From assembly GCF_900102725.1 (NCBI RefSeq), contig NZ_FNJW01000008.1, positions 744,001 to 808,000 of the forward strand: 64,000 nucleotides of DNA. The letters run 5' to 3'. This document shows, piece after piece, positions 17,314 through 25,950 of the stretch (its first letter is position 1; each line of letters starts with the position of its first letter). The notes under the pieces are model-generated. The model saw nothing but the letters and a program-made list of their open reading frames with translations, searched no databases and had not been told where the DNA came from. Both the position numbers and the translations under genes were made by a program. Origin of the DNA: Carnobacterium viridans (GTDB lineage: Bacteria; Bacillota; Bacilli; Lactobacillales; Carnobacteriaceae).

Positions 17314-17619
17314 GTTGCATCAACTCAAACAAAATTCGTCTCTGAGTTGATCGAATTAGTCCTAGTTGCATTAACTCAAATAGAAATCGTTCCTGAGTTG
17401 ATCGAATTAGTCTTTGTTGCATCAACTCAAGCAGAAATCATCTCTGAGTTGATCGAATTAGTCCTAGTTGCATTAACTCAAATGGAATTCGTCTCTGAGT
17501 TGATCGAATTAGTCTTTGTTGCGTCAACTCAAACAAAATTCGTCTCTGAGTTAATCGAATTAGTCCTTGTTGCATCAACTCAAACAGAATTCGACTCTGA
17601 GTTAGTTGAACAACCCCAC
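17314..17619 (+). repeat. 51-bp tandem repeat array, six units, entering the DUF1002 gene
   Basis: Units start (GTTGCA) at 17314, 17365, 17416, 17467, 17518 and 17569, exactly 51 bases apart. Each unit carries two possible stems: TCAACTCA with TGAGTTGA, and AATTCG with CGAATT, which overlap and so exclude each other. The last unit includes the final 18 bases and the stop codon (17602-17604) of the DUF1002 gene. Because 51 is a multiple of 3, open frames run through the array on both strands, but they have no ribosome binding site and look like artefacts of the repeat. Confidence 0.93.
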
Positions 17620-18579
17620 AATAGCTTTCCATATTTGACTAAAGAAGTTGCCCACTTTATCCACTAACCCGCTATCTTCAGCTTGTTTCAAAGCATCGCC
17701 GAATTTATCTTGGACTGTATTAGACAAGTTCTTTAATTGTTCTTTCACTTCTGCAGAATCAATGGCACTTGTTTGTTGGTATTTCTCAAATAAAGCCATC
17801 AATTGATTGATTTGATCTTGTGTAACAGCATTTTGTAAATTGTTTTTTTCTAGCGCTTCATTGATAATGCGTTCTACATCTTCTTTTGTAGCTAGTTCGC
17901 CTTGTTGTTCTTTTAATTCAGCTAAACTTTGCTTGATATCAATAATCGCTTGATCAAATTTAGCAGTATCAAATTCTTCGTTATCCGCATTTTCTTGTGC
18001 AATATCATTCGTTGTTTCTAGTTCATCTTGCGCTACTTCCATGCGTTCTTGGTCCAATTCTTCACCGTTCACATCAAATGCTTTGTAAATACCTGATAAA
18101 GCACTTTCTCCCGTAACTTTGCTGACACTTGCAACTACGATTTTCACGTCGTTTACTCCTGCCGTAATAGCTGCATTAGCATACTGATCTTGTGTAATTT
18201 GACTAATATTTTTTGGAGTTACGATTTCGACATCCACACCTTCACCAGCATCTTGCTTTTGTACCAGTACGGATGAGATCATACTAGAGGTATTTCCTGA
18301 ACCATCGCCTAAATAATTGATCAAATCTTGACCTGATACACTTCCGATAGCTACATTTTCAGGTTTTTCGATTCCTAAAAGGTCTTCCGTTTCAGTAATT
18401 TGACTTTCAGATAATCCGCCACCATAAATAAACGTTGGTTTGCCCCATTTTTCATCTACTACTGTTGTGTCGATTCCATTTGTTGTTGCGCTAGCAGATT
18501 GCGGCACAACAAGTAAAGATGCTCCTAACAAGCTCATTGTTGCTAAAGCTGTTAATCCAATTTTTTTAACCTGTTTCAT
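17602..18579 (-). CDS. DUF1002 secreted protein (YpuA-like)
   Basis: Exported protein of about 325 residues. The signal peptide (MKQVKKIGLTALATMSLLGA...VVPQSASA) ends at an A-S-A site near residue 32. The mature part matches the DUF1002 pattern of B. subtilis YpuA: GGGLSESQITETEDLLGI, then AITAGVNDVKIVVASVSKVTGESALSG. The C-terminal half is helical and charged. Function is unknown; ypuA is linked to envelope stress in Bacillus. The start ATG 18579 has GGAGGG 7 bases upstream; an earlier frame start lacks one. Its 3' end overlaps the last unit of a 51-bp repeat array, so the array may serve as its 3' untranslated region. Confidence 0.87.
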   Translation of the reverse strand: MKQVKKIGLTALATMSLLGASLLVVPQSASATTNGIDTTVVDEKWGKPTFIYGGGLSESQITETEDLLGIEKPENVAIGSVSGQDLINYLGDGSGNTSSMISSVLVQKQDAGEGVDVEIVTPKNISQITQDQYANAAITAGVNDVKIVVASVSKVTGESALSGIYKAFDVNGEELDQERMEVAQDELETTNDIAQENADNEEFDTAKFDQAIIDIKQSLAELKEQQGELATKEDVERIINEALEKNNLQNAVTQDQINQLMALFEKYQQTSAIDSAEVKEQLKNLSNTVQDKFGDALKQAEDSGLVDKVGNFFSQIWKAIVGLFN

Positions 18580-18692
18580 TTTAAAACCCTCCATCACATT
18601 TTTTTGCTTGTTTGTAGTTATTAAATTTGTTCTTATAGCCAGTATACCTAATTCTTCTTAAGAATTATCTAAGCCTTTAGACCTAAGTAAAA

Positions 18693-18725
18693 AAAATGAT
18701 TCAGGAAATTATCCCAAATCATTTT
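18693..18725 (-). terminator. Orphan minus-strand terminator-like hairpin
   Basis: Stem AAAATGATT/AATCATTTT with possible inner pairing, followed on the minus strand by a run of eight T. No gene ends here: the stretch 18726-19112 has no convincing coding sequence, and its GGAGGGG at about 18750-18756 leads to no usable reading frame. It may end a small RNA or be left from a lost gene. The rest of 18580-19157 is AT-rich and featureless. Confidence 0.45.
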
Positions 18726-19112
18726 ATATCTTACAAACTATGTGCAAGCATTACCCCTCCAAAGCAATTTTATGAAAATAAAGGAAATAATTGCTGTTCA
18801 AAAAATTGTTAGGCATATTTGCTCTGTATGATTACTATGTACCTTTAGGATAGCAAACTCTTTTTAGGTTGTCCAACCAAACTTTATTACTTTCTTAAGA
18901 AAATGAAGAAAAAGCTGTTAAAATAGTTTTTTAAATAAATCAACTCTATATAAAGTCAATGATAAGCACTATTTTGCAAGCATTTTTCTACCTATTCCAA
19001 CTTAAATTTGGACAGTCAAATTTCCGTCACTTTTCAATTCTTTTTTAAATAACTGGTGCTTGTTCAGAAGATAAACAATAATCACAAATATCAAAAATAG
19101 AATTCAAAAAAA

Positions 19113-19153
19113 TTAGTGCACTTCAAAATAAAATTTATTTTGAAGTGCACTAA
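19113..19153 (-). terminator. Terminator of the liv-acuB operon
   Basis: Stem TTAGTGCACTTCAAAAT/ATTTTGAAGTGCACTAA just after the stop of the CBS-ACT gene at 19158. It closes the minus-strand operon. Confidence 0.88.
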
Positions 19154-19157
19154 ATCT

Positions 19158-19823
19158 TTAATTGTTGTTATTTATTTTTCCTTCTTTATAAATTGCTGAA
19201 CTAACGGTATAACCACTTGTTGTTACAATTTCTTTTATTGCATTTACGTTGGGACTGTCCATTTGTATGATAACTTGGGTAAAATGATCTTTTCGATAAA
19301 CAGCAATTTGATCAATACTGATTTTAGCTTCCGCTAAAATATTGGTAATGTCTTCAAGAATTCCTGGATGGTCTTCCGGGATATCAATTACAATGCGGCT
19401 ACCTTTATGGTTGTATCCCATAATATCAATAAAAGCGCTAAAAATATCTTTATCCGTGATAATGCCTACAATTTTGTTTCCTTCTTCTACGACTGGTAAT
19501 ACACCGATTTTTTGGTCACGCATACGAGATGCAGCTTCTTCTAATAAATCATCTGCATGAATCGTAAGCACTTTTTTTTGCATGATGTCGCCAACTTTAG
19601 TTTTAGTCAGTAAGTAATTCATTTCATGAATACTCAAACTTGTTGCTGTAGAAGGAGAATTTTCTTGGATGATTTCTTGTGTAATCAAACCAATCATTTG
19701 TCCATTTTTTACTACAGGCAATCGATGAAAGTCATTTTCTTTCATCATATCAAGCGCTTCTAAGACTTTTGTTTCTTGCGAAACGGTCACAACAGCTGAT
19801 GTCATATAACTTTTTACGTCCAT
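19158..19823 (-). CDS. acuB: CBS-ACT domain protein (AcuB-like), last gene of the liv operon
   Basis: Cytosolic regulatory protein of 221 residues: two CBS motifs (residues about 5-60 with HRLPVVKNGQMIGLIT, and 75-130 with IGVLPVVEEGNKIVGIITDKDI) followed by a C-terminal ACT domain (about 140-215, RIVIDIPEDHPGILEDITNIL). CBS pairs bind adenine nucleotides and ACT domains bind amino acids, so it could sense energy and branched-chain amino acid levels; that is inference. The start has GGAGG upstream. It lies 3 bases after livF and shares the operon, a pairing also known in streptococci. Confidence 0.9.
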   Translation of the reverse strand: MDVKSYMTSAVVTVSQETKVLEALDMMKENDFHRLPVVKNGQMIGLITQEIIQENSPSTATSLSIHEMNYLLTKTKVGDIMQKKVLTIHADDLLEEAASRMRDQKIGVLPVVEEGNKIVGIITDKDIFSAFIDIMGYNHKGSRIVIDIPEDHPGILEDITNILAEAKISIDQIAVYRKDHFTQVIIQMDSPNVNAIKEIVTTSGYTVSSAIYKEGKINNNN

Positions 19824-19826
19824 TTC

Positions 19827-20531
19827 CTAACCTCCCAAATAAGCTTTTTGTACTTCATCACTCGCTAACAACTCTTTACCGGTACCCGTTTGTACAACTT
19901 TACCAGTCTCTAAAACGTACCCTCGATGAGCAATTTCTAGAGCAACTTTTGCATTTTGTTCAATCAATAAAACCGTTGTGCCTTGGTTATTGATCATTTG
20001 AATAATATTAAAAATTTCTTTAATGAAAAGAGGTGCTAATCCCATTGAAGGTTCATCCAACAACAATAATTTTGGTCTAGACATTAATGCGCGTCCCATG
20101 GCAACCATTTGTTGTTCCCCACCTGATAAAGTTGCTGTGTCTTGCTTTTTACGTTCTTCTAAGACTGGAAAACGATCGAACACCATTTTCAAATCTTTTT
20201 GGATCTCACTTTTATCTTTTCTAAGAAAGGCTCCCATCTCTAGGTTTTCCATAACAGTCATCCCTTTAAAGACATGCCTTCCTTCTGGAACTTGGGAGAT
20301 ACCCAATTGAACGATCTTGCGCGTTGAGTCTTTTTGTATCGGACGATCGTTGAATAAAATTTCACCTGATTTGGGACGATGCAAACCAGAAATAGCTTTT
20401 AAAACCGTTGATTTTCCAGCACCGTTAGCACCGATTAAAGAAACGATTTCTCCTTCTTGGACGTCAAAATTAATTTCTTTAGTGGCTTGGATCACACCAT
20501 AATAAACGGATAAATCTTTTACTTTTAACAT
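19827..20531 (-). CDS. livF: Branched-chain amino acid ABC transporter ATPase LivF
   Basis: Second ATPase of the importer, 234 residues. Walker A ([14 protein letters not shown]), Q-loop region, ABC signature (LSGGEQQMVAMGRAL), Walker B (LLLLDEPSMGLAP) and the H-loop are complete. The 'RHVFKGMTVMENLEMGAF' segment is typical of LivF. It is preceded by livG with 2 bases between them, and its start has AGGTGG upstream. It works on the inner face of the membrane with LivG and the LivH/LivM permeases. Confidence 0.95.
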   Translation of the reverse strand: MLKVKDLSVYYGVIQATKEINFDVQEGEIVSLIGANGAGKSTVLKAISGLHRPKSGEILFNDRPIQKDSTRKIVQLGISQVPEGRHVFKGMTVMENLEMGAFLRKDKSEIQKDLKMVFDRFPVLEERKKQDTATLSGGEQQMVAMGRALMSRPKLLLLDEPSMGLAPLFIKEIFNIIQMINNQGTTVLLIEQNAKVALEIAHRGYVLETGKVVQTGTGKELLASDEVQKAYLGG

Positions 20532-20533
20532 GT

Positions 20534-21307
20534 CTATTCACCACCTAAATAAGCTTTGATAACTGCTTCATTGTTTTTGATTTCCTCAGGTGTTCCATGA
20601 GCAATCATTCTGCCGTATTCTAATACATAAATGCGTTCGCATACATCCATTACTAAAGACATATCATGTTCAATTAATAAAATCGTAATTTTGAATTCTT
20701 TTTGGATTTGTCGAATCAGTGCTGTCAAATTAGCCGTTTCTTGCGGATTCATTCCAGCAGCTGGTTCATCTAAAAATAAAATCTTTGGTTTAGTAGCTAA
20801 TGCTCGAACAATTTCTAATCTTCGTTGTTCTCCATAAGGTAAATTTTTCGCCAATTCCTCTGTTTTTGTTTCTAAATTAAACAAGGCTAACAGTTCAAGA
20901 GCTTCTTCACGCAATTTTTTTTCTGACTGATAATACGCTGGCGTTCTAAGGATACTAGCTAACGTTCCGACTTTATTTTTTTCGTGCATGCCAATCAAAA
21001 CATTGTCTAATACAGATAAATCTTTAAACAATCGAATATTTTGAAACGTTCTGCCCAATCCCAAAGATGTGATCGTGTATGTTTTTCGTTTGATCAACGA
21101 GGTTTTCTTACCTTCTACTTCTAGATCAATCACGCCTTCAGTTGGCTCGTAAACCCCTGTCAACAAATTAAATAACGTTGTTTTTCCGGCACCATTTGGA
21201 CCAATCAAGCCAACTAATTCGTTGTCCTCTAATTCCATATTTACCATAGAGACAGCAGATAGCCCACCGAAATTTTTGGTTAGTTGTTTCACTTCTAGTA
21301 AACTCAT
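20534..21307 (-). CDS. livG: Branched-chain amino acid ABC transporter ATPase LivG
   Basis: ATPase of 257 residues with Walker A (GPNGAGKTTLFNLL), the family-specific RTFQNIRLFKDLSVLDNVLIG, the degenerate LivG signature (LPYGEQRRLEIVRAL) and Walker B (ILFLDEPAAGMNP). The LPYGEQ signature separates LivG from LivF (LSGGEQ). The ATG at 21307 is chosen because AAGGG lies 8 bases upstream; the GTG at 21316 overlaps the ribosome binding site. It lies within the livKHMGF operon. Confidence 0.95.
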   Translation of the reverse strand: MSLLEVKQLTKNFGGLSAVSMVNMELEDNELVGLIGPNGAGKTTLFNLLTGVYEPTEGVIDLEVEGKKTSLIKRKTYTITSLGLGRTFQNIRLFKDLSVLDNVLIGMHEKNKVGTLASILRTPAYYQSEKKLREEALELLALFNLETKTEELAKNLPYGEQRRLEIVRALATKPKILFLDEPAAGMNPQETANLTALIRQIQKEFKITILLIEHDMSLVMDVCERIYVLEYGRMIAHGTPEEIKNNEAVIKAYLGGE

Positions 21308-21312
21308 TCTGC

Positions 21313-22278
21313 TCACCCTTTTTTCATAGAAGATTTTTTATTCTTACGGTCTAGTAGTTTTGAAATCGTAAATTCATTTGTTCCTAACAATCCTGAAGGT
21401 TTAAATACCATAATGGCCACTAGTGCAACGGAATAGATGATCATTCTTAACTGCCCAAACGGTTGCAAATAAACATTGAGTATCCCTAATACGATTGCTG
21501 CAACAACACTTCCTGTCATACTGCCTAATCCACCAAAAACAACAATAATCAAAATATCAACAGATTTCATAAAAGTAAAATCTGATGGACGGATAACGCT
21601 GAAATAAGAAGCATGCAATCCACCTGCTATTGCTGCTGAAGCTGCTCCTAAAACAAAGGCAATGATTTTGTACTTTGTTGTATTGATCCCCATTGATTCT
21701 GCTGCAATTTCATCTTCACGGATAGAAATCGTTGCGCGTCCTGGACTACTTTTAATATAGTTTATTAGTATGATCATAGAAATGACAATGAATACAAATG
21801 TGATTTGCCAAGTGGCAATAAAGGGAATCCCGCTTAACCCTGCTGCTCCATTTGTTACCTCTTCCATATTCAAAATAATGATCCGAATAATTTCAGCTAC
21901 ACCTAAAGTAGCAATAGCTAGATAATCCCCTTTTAATCTAAGCGTAGGAATACCCACTAATAAGGCTACTATGCTGGCTACTGCAATTCCTAATAGAATT
22001 CCGCCAATAAGCCCAAGTACAGTAGGGTATTTAATGCTGATGATTCCAGTACAGTAAGCACCAATGGCCATAAACCCTGCATGACCTAATGAAAACTGAC
22101 CAGAAAAACCGATGATCAAATTTAATCCTGTTGCTAAAATGACATTGATTAAAATGGTCATTAAAGTAATTTCATAAAAAGCGTTAATGATTCCTGTAGT
22201 TGTGCCTATCTGAATAAGGGTATAAATGGCTGCAATAAAAATGAGCCAACCAAGATTTTTTTTATTCACTTGTTTCAT
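21313..22278 (-). CDS. livM: Branched-chain amino acid ABC transporter permease LivM
   Basis: Permease of 321 residues with about 8-10 membrane helices. The family features NLIIGFSGQFSLGHAGFMAIGAY and the cytoplasmic coupling segment SIREDEIAAESMGINTTKYK (EAA-like loop) are present, followed by GGLGSMTGSVVAAIVLG. Start ATG 22278 has AGGTG upstream; an earlier GTG overlaps it. It lies between livH (9 bases) and livG in the operon. It forms the channel with LivH for leucine, isoleucine and valine. Confidence 0.95.
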   Translation of the reverse strand: MKQVNKKNLGWLIFIAAIYTLIQIGTTTGIINAFYEITLMTILINVILATGLNLIIGFSGQFSLGHAGFMAIGAYCTGIISIKYPTVLGLIGGILLGIAVASIVALLVGIPTLRLKGDYLAIATLGVAEIIRIIILNMEEVTNGAAGLSGIPFIATWQITFVFIVISMIILINYIKSSPGRATISIREDEIAAESMGINTTKYKIIAFVLGAASAAIAGGLHASYFSVIRPSDFTFMKSVDILIIVVFGGLGSMTGSVVAAIVLGILNVYLQPFGQLRMIIYSVALVAIMVFKPSGLLGTNEFTISKLLDRKNKKSSMKKG

Positions 22279-22287
22279 TTTTATCAC

Positions 22288-23166
22288 CTACACTTTCTCT
22301 TTTACATTTTTGCCAAGTAATCCTGATGGCTTGAAAATAAGAATAATAATTAAAATCAAGTAGACTACCGCATCTTTGATCATCGATCCGCCGTATCCGC
22401 TAACCAATGTTTCGATGATTCCAATTGTAAAACCGCCGAACATGGCTCCTGGTATGATTCCAATTCCTCCTAATACCGCAGCAATAAAGGCTTTTAATCC
22501 TGGTGCATAGCCCATCATCGGTTCAATTGAATTGTAATACAACCCTACTAAAACGCCGGCTGCTCCGGCTAATGATGATCCTAGTGCAAAAGTAAACGAA
22601 ATAACATTATCAACATTGATTCCCATTAAACGAGCGGCATCTGCATCTGTACTGACAGCACGCATTGCTTTTCCCATTTTTGTTTTTTGAACAATGAGCT
22701 GCAGTGCTAGCATCAAAATAATCGTTGTGGAAAAAATCATGATTTGTGTCTGACTAACTTGTAGCCCAGCAAATGCATAGACTTTATTTTCAATGACTTG
22801 CGGAAAAGCTCTTGTCTCTGAACCTACCAAGTAAATCATGCCGTTTTGCAATAAATAAGACATCCCAATGGCGGTAATCAAAGCAGCAACACGAGTAGCG
22901 TTGCGCAACGGTTTATAGGCAATTCGTTCAATTAAAACGCCTAGTACCGCACAAAAAACCATGGATACGATCAAGGCTGGTAGAAAACTGAGATTAAACG
23001 AGTTGATTGCTGTATAGCCAACAAATGCTCCAACCATATAAATATCTCCATGAGCAAAGTTAATTAATTTAATAATGCCATAAACCATGGTATACCCTAA
23101 TGCAATCAAGGCGTAAATACTTCCTAAAGAAAGTCCGTTAATCAGTTGTTGTAAAAATGCTTCCAT
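22288..23166 (-). CDS. livH: Branched-chain amino acid ABC transporter permease LivH
   Basis: Permease of 292 residues, about eight membrane segments. The start reads QLINGLSLGSIYALIALGYTMVYGIIKLINFAHGD in parts typical of LivH (SLGSIYALIALGYTMVYG, then LINFAHGDIYM), and the coupling loop is MRAVSTDADAARLMGINVDN. It pairs with LivM in the membrane. The start has AAGAGGTG upstream, and it follows livK after 78 bases. Confidence 0.95.
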   Translation of the reverse strand: MEAFLQQLINGLSLGSIYALIALGYTMVYGIIKLINFAHGDIYMVGAFVGYTAINSFNLSFLPALIVSMVFCAVLGVLIERIAYKPLRNATRVAALITAIGMSYLLQNGMIYLVGSETRAFPQVIENKVYAFAGLQVSQTQIMIFSTTIILMLALQLIVQKTKMGKAMRAVSTDADAARLMGINVDNVISFTFALGSSLAGAAGVLVGLYYNSIEPMMGYAPGLKAFIAAVLGGIGIIPGAMFGGFTIGIIETLVSGYGGSMIKDAVVYLILIIILIFKPSGLLGKNVKEKV

Positions 23167-23244
23167 AAAATGGCACCTCTTTTCATTTTTAAATATTAAA
23201 AGGTGCTAAGCAAAACTCGCTTTGCACCTTTTAATTTGATTTTT

Positions 23245-24390
23245 TTAGGGTGTAACTTCAGTATTTCCTACTTCGACACCATCTTGTAATTCAATAACTA
23301 AAGTTGATTTTACAGGATTATGGTCTTCGTCAAATGTAAAAGTACCCGTAACTCCATCAAATTCACTCATTTCTTCAAGTGCTGTTGTGATCGCTTCTGG
23401 AGTTGCTTCTCCAGCTTCTTCAATGGCTTGAGCTACAAGGTAAGCCGTATCATAGGCAAGAGCTGCAAACATATCTGGTTCTGTATCGTATTCAGCTTGA
23501 TAAGCTTCAATAAAATCTTTTACTTGAGCATCTTCACTGTTTGGCGAGTAATGAGCTGAATAATAAACATTATCAACATTCTCTGTTCCAGCTAATTCAA
23601 GTAATGCTTGGTTCCCAAATCCATCTGCCCCTAATATAGGCTGAGTGATTCCCATTTCACGAGCTTGTTTGATGATTAAACCAGCTTGATTATAATAACC
23701 AGGCAAGTAGATAAAATCAAAATCAAGATCTTTGATACGAGTTAGAATAGCGTTAAAATCGGTATCATCTGCAGTAAAGTTTTCTTCTGCTACAATTTCA
23801 CCATCAAAAGCACCTTCAAAAGCTTTTGTTAATCCTAGAGCGTAATCGCTTGAGCTGTCACCGATGATTACAGCTTTTTTGGCTCCCAACTCACTTGTTG
23901 CAAATTCTGCTAAAGCAATTCCTTGAAAAGAATCCTGAAACGATGTACGGAAAATGTTTGGTTGAACTTTGCCACTTTCATCAATCGTCAAACTATCGTC
24001 TGTACCAGACGGAGTAACTAAACTAACCTCAGCTCTTGTTACAGCAGGAGTCGACGCTTTAACCGCTCCAGTAGTTGCTGGTCCCACAATCACAACTGCT
24101 TCATCTTGTGTTGCTAATTTTGTTGCAATACTAGCCGCTTCTGTATTATCCGATTTTGTATCGTATTCAATTAAATTAATTTTTTTATCTAATAGGCCAC
24201 CAGCTTCGTTTATCTCTTTAATTGCTAAATTGACAGCATTTGCTTCAGCTGTCCCATAAGCTGAGACTTCCCCCGTTTTTTCAAACATTGAACCAATGGT
24301 GATCTCGTCTGTAGTACTTCCACTTCCAGTACCACATGCTGTAGCTAAAAGTGAAAGAGCTGCAACCCCCATTACTAATCTTTTTTTCAT
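23245..24390 (-). CDS. livK: Branched-chain amino acid ABC transporter substrate-binding lipoprotein
   Basis: Extracellular binding protein of 381 residues. A lipoprotein signal ends in LATAC with the anchoring cysteine at residue 19. The mature protein matches periplasmic binding fold type I: ITIGSMFEKTGEVSAYGTAE, VVIVGPATTGAVKASTPAVT and YDTAYLVAQAIEEAGEATPEAI. It delivers leucine, isoleucine or valine to LivHM. It is the first gene of the operon, downstream of a strong promoter that carries a CodY-like box, so control by branched-chain amino acid or GTP supply is likely. Confidence 0.94.
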   Translation of the reverse strand: MKKRLVMGVAALSLLATACGTGSGSTTDEITIGSMFEKTGEVSAYGTAEANAVNLAIKEINEAGGLLDKKINLIEYDTKSDNTEAASIATKLATQDEAVVIVGPATTGAVKASTPAVTRAEVSLVTPSGTDDSLTIDESGKVQPNIFRTSFQDSFQGIALAEFATSELGAKKAVIIGDSSSDYALGLTKAFEGAFDGEIVAEENFTADDTDFNAILTRIKDLDFDFIYLPGYYNQAGLIIKQAREMGITQPILGADGFGNQALLELAGTENVDNVYYSAHYSPNSEDAQVKDFIEAYQAEYDTEPDMFAALAYDTAYLVAQAIEEAGEATPEAITTALEEMSEFDGVTGTFTFDEDHNPVKSTLVIELQDGVEVGNTEVTP

Positions 24391-24491
24391 TTTCTTTTCC
24401 CCCTATTTACGCAGTTGCGTTAGTTAATTTATATGACTTACTGAAGCTTTGTTTTATTAGAATATGCTAACAATAAGATGTATTAAGGATT

Positions 24492-24520
24492 AGTATAGAA
24501 TATTCTGAATATTTAATCAA
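24492..24520 (-). promoter_or_regulatory. Promoter of the liv operon
   Basis: Read on the minus strand: -35 TTGATT (24515-24520), a 17-base spacer and -10 TATACT (24492-24497). It lies about 105 bases before the livK start. Both hexamers match the sigma-A consensus at 4-5 of 6 positions. Confidence 0.8.
24499..24513. promoter_or_regulatory. CodY box within the liv promoter spacer
   Basis: AATATTCTGAATATT matches the CodY consensus AATTTTCWGAAAATT at 13 of 15 positions and is nearly palindromic. It sits exactly between the -35 and -10 hexamers, so CodY bound to branched-chain amino acids or GTP would block RNA polymerase. This fits an amino acid importer. Confidence 0.75.
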
Positions 24521-24660
24521 TAGAAATTTGAACTATTTTTTATTTATAGTTTTATCTTTAGATTGAAAGGTTTAATCTAAAGTTGAAACCCTATTATCAA
24601 AGGATCTGTATAATTCTATCCTACCTAATAAGCATTATCTAAACTAACATTGTAGTGGTA

Positions 24661-24688
24661 CCCATTATTTCCTTAAGGGGATAATGGG
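24661..24688. other. Unassigned hairpin between the liv promoter and the next terminator
   Basis: A 12-bp stem CCCATTATTTCC/GGGGATAATGGG with a TTAA tetraloop; two of the pairs are G-U on the plus strand. Neither side has a T-run. It lies upstream of the liv promoter, so it is not in the liv leader. Role unknown. Confidence 0.4.
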
Positions 24689-24733
24689 TTGGACAGTCCT
24701 TTTATACAGCTGTAAAAATACAATAAATAAAAA

Positions 24734-24790
24734 ACCACAACTTTCTCAGAAAAGACTGGAAATTCCAGTTTTTTCTATGAAAGTTGCGGT
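24734..24790 (-). terminator. Terminator of the 24832 gene
   Basis: Long two-part stem: ACCACAACTTTC/GAAAGTTGCGGT outside and AGACTGG/CCAGTTT inside, followed on the minus strand by a T-rich tail. It separates this gene from the liv promoter. Confidence 0.8.
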
Positions 24791-24831
24791 CTCTTAAGTT
24801 GGTGAGTTGACCAAATAAGGCTAACCTTTAC

Positions 24832-25794
24832 TTACTCATTTTTTTGTTGTTCAAAAAATTCCTTTTTGATTTGAATAAACCGTGTAAAATCATTTAAAAG
24901 GATAAATAGAGCTGCGCGGTTCTCAAACTCTTCTCTTGTTGAAGGCAAATCGCTATTTCTAAAATCATTTAACATAGCTTGAATATCTTTTTTTATATCT
25001 ACTACAGGATTACTTTCATGTAGCTGGTTAGCCGTTTGATGAAATAAACCCGCTAAGATTATATTTTGTTTTGTTGGCAAAGAACAGACACTTAGATCTG
25101 TCGACATTTCTGCTAATACTTTAACTTGCTGTTGACGCATGTCAAAGTACTGTATCATATAGTCTTCATTTTGACTGAACAACTGGTTATTCGACTGTGT
25201 ATAAGCCATTTTTTCTGCTTTTTTTAATTCCATACGAAGTTCTTTTAATAAGCGTTCTACTTTTTCATTGGTGTAGCCTTTTCTTAATACCCCATCAAAA
25301 CTTATTAAAACGTGCTTCATCTTCTCCTCAATTTCATCTCTTAACTGCATTAATTGAGTTTCTTTTGAGGGCATATACAAATTAAATAAAATGGCAATTC
25401 CTGCCCCTATGATCATCAATGACAACTCATTTGTAATCCATCCAATAGAGGTACTGTGTTCCAGCAATAAATGAGAAACAAGGACAGAACACGGAGCGAT
25501 TCCTACCTCTACCTTGAATTTATAAGCTAAAGGGATGTAGATTAAAAGATACAATCCAAATACACTAGTATTGAAACCAAGTAATTGAAAAAGTATTGTC
25601 GCTACGCCTAATGCTAAAATTGTAGATCCTACTCGTTGCAGTGCAGTAGTAACAGAGGATTTCTTTGTATCTAATACACTTAAAATTGCTATAACTCCGG
25701 CTGACACACTATACTCTAGTTGAAATGCCTGAGCGATCAAAATCGCAATTGTCGTTGCTAACGCTATTTTTATTGCTCGTAACGAGACGGTCAT
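24832..25794 (-). CDS. Aromatic acid exporter family membrane protein (ArAE/FUSC-like)
   Basis: Protein of 320 residues. The N-terminal part has about six membrane helices in the ArAE_1 pattern (RAIKIALATTIAILIAQ at the start, then the TSIGWITNELSLMIIGAGIAILFNLYMPS end), followed by a cytosolic C-terminal helical domain (residues 150-315). The family is linked to efflux of aromatic acids, but the substrate is not known here. The start has AAAGGAG upstream. It is transcribed divergently from a short relative at 25951, 156 bases away, so the two could be coregulated. Confidence 0.83.
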   Translation of the reverse strand: MTVSLRAIKIALATTIAILIAQAFQLEYSVSAGVIAILSVLDTKKSSVTTALQRVGSTILALGVATILFQLLGFNTSVFGLYLLIYIPLAYKFKVEVGIAPCSVLVSHLLLEHSTSIGWITNELSLMIIGAGIAILFNLYMPSKETQLMQLRDEIEEKMKHVLISFDGVLRKGYTNEKVERLLKELRMELKKAEKMAYTQSNNQLFSQNEDYMIQYFDMRQQQVKVLAEMSTDLSVCSLPTKQNIILAGLFHQTANQLHESNPVVDIKKDIQAMLNDFRNSDLPSTREEFENRAALFILLNDFTRFIQIKKEFFEQQKNE

Positions 25795-25950
25795 GCTGAC
25801 ACTCCTTTAATCTAAAAGCTGATTCTATTTTACCTCACCTATTTAAAATTTGAAATTTTTTCTTTGTATTTTATTCGTTTCCCCTTATTATTAATAGTAT
25901 ACTGCACTAATGGAGTAATAGAATGATTTTAAAGGAAGCGATGAGTACAG

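Noticed and set aside
17438-17632. Minus-strand repeat open frame in the same array
   Set aside because: Same cause as above; no start context, and it overlaps the 3' end of the DUF1002 gene in another frame.
17347-17667. Open frame of 106 codons with 17-residue repeats across the 51-bp array (plus strand)
   Set aside because: It exists because 51 is a multiple of 3 and the repeat has no stop in that frame. There is no ribosome binding site, the other strand is open too, and it runs into the DUF1002 gene.
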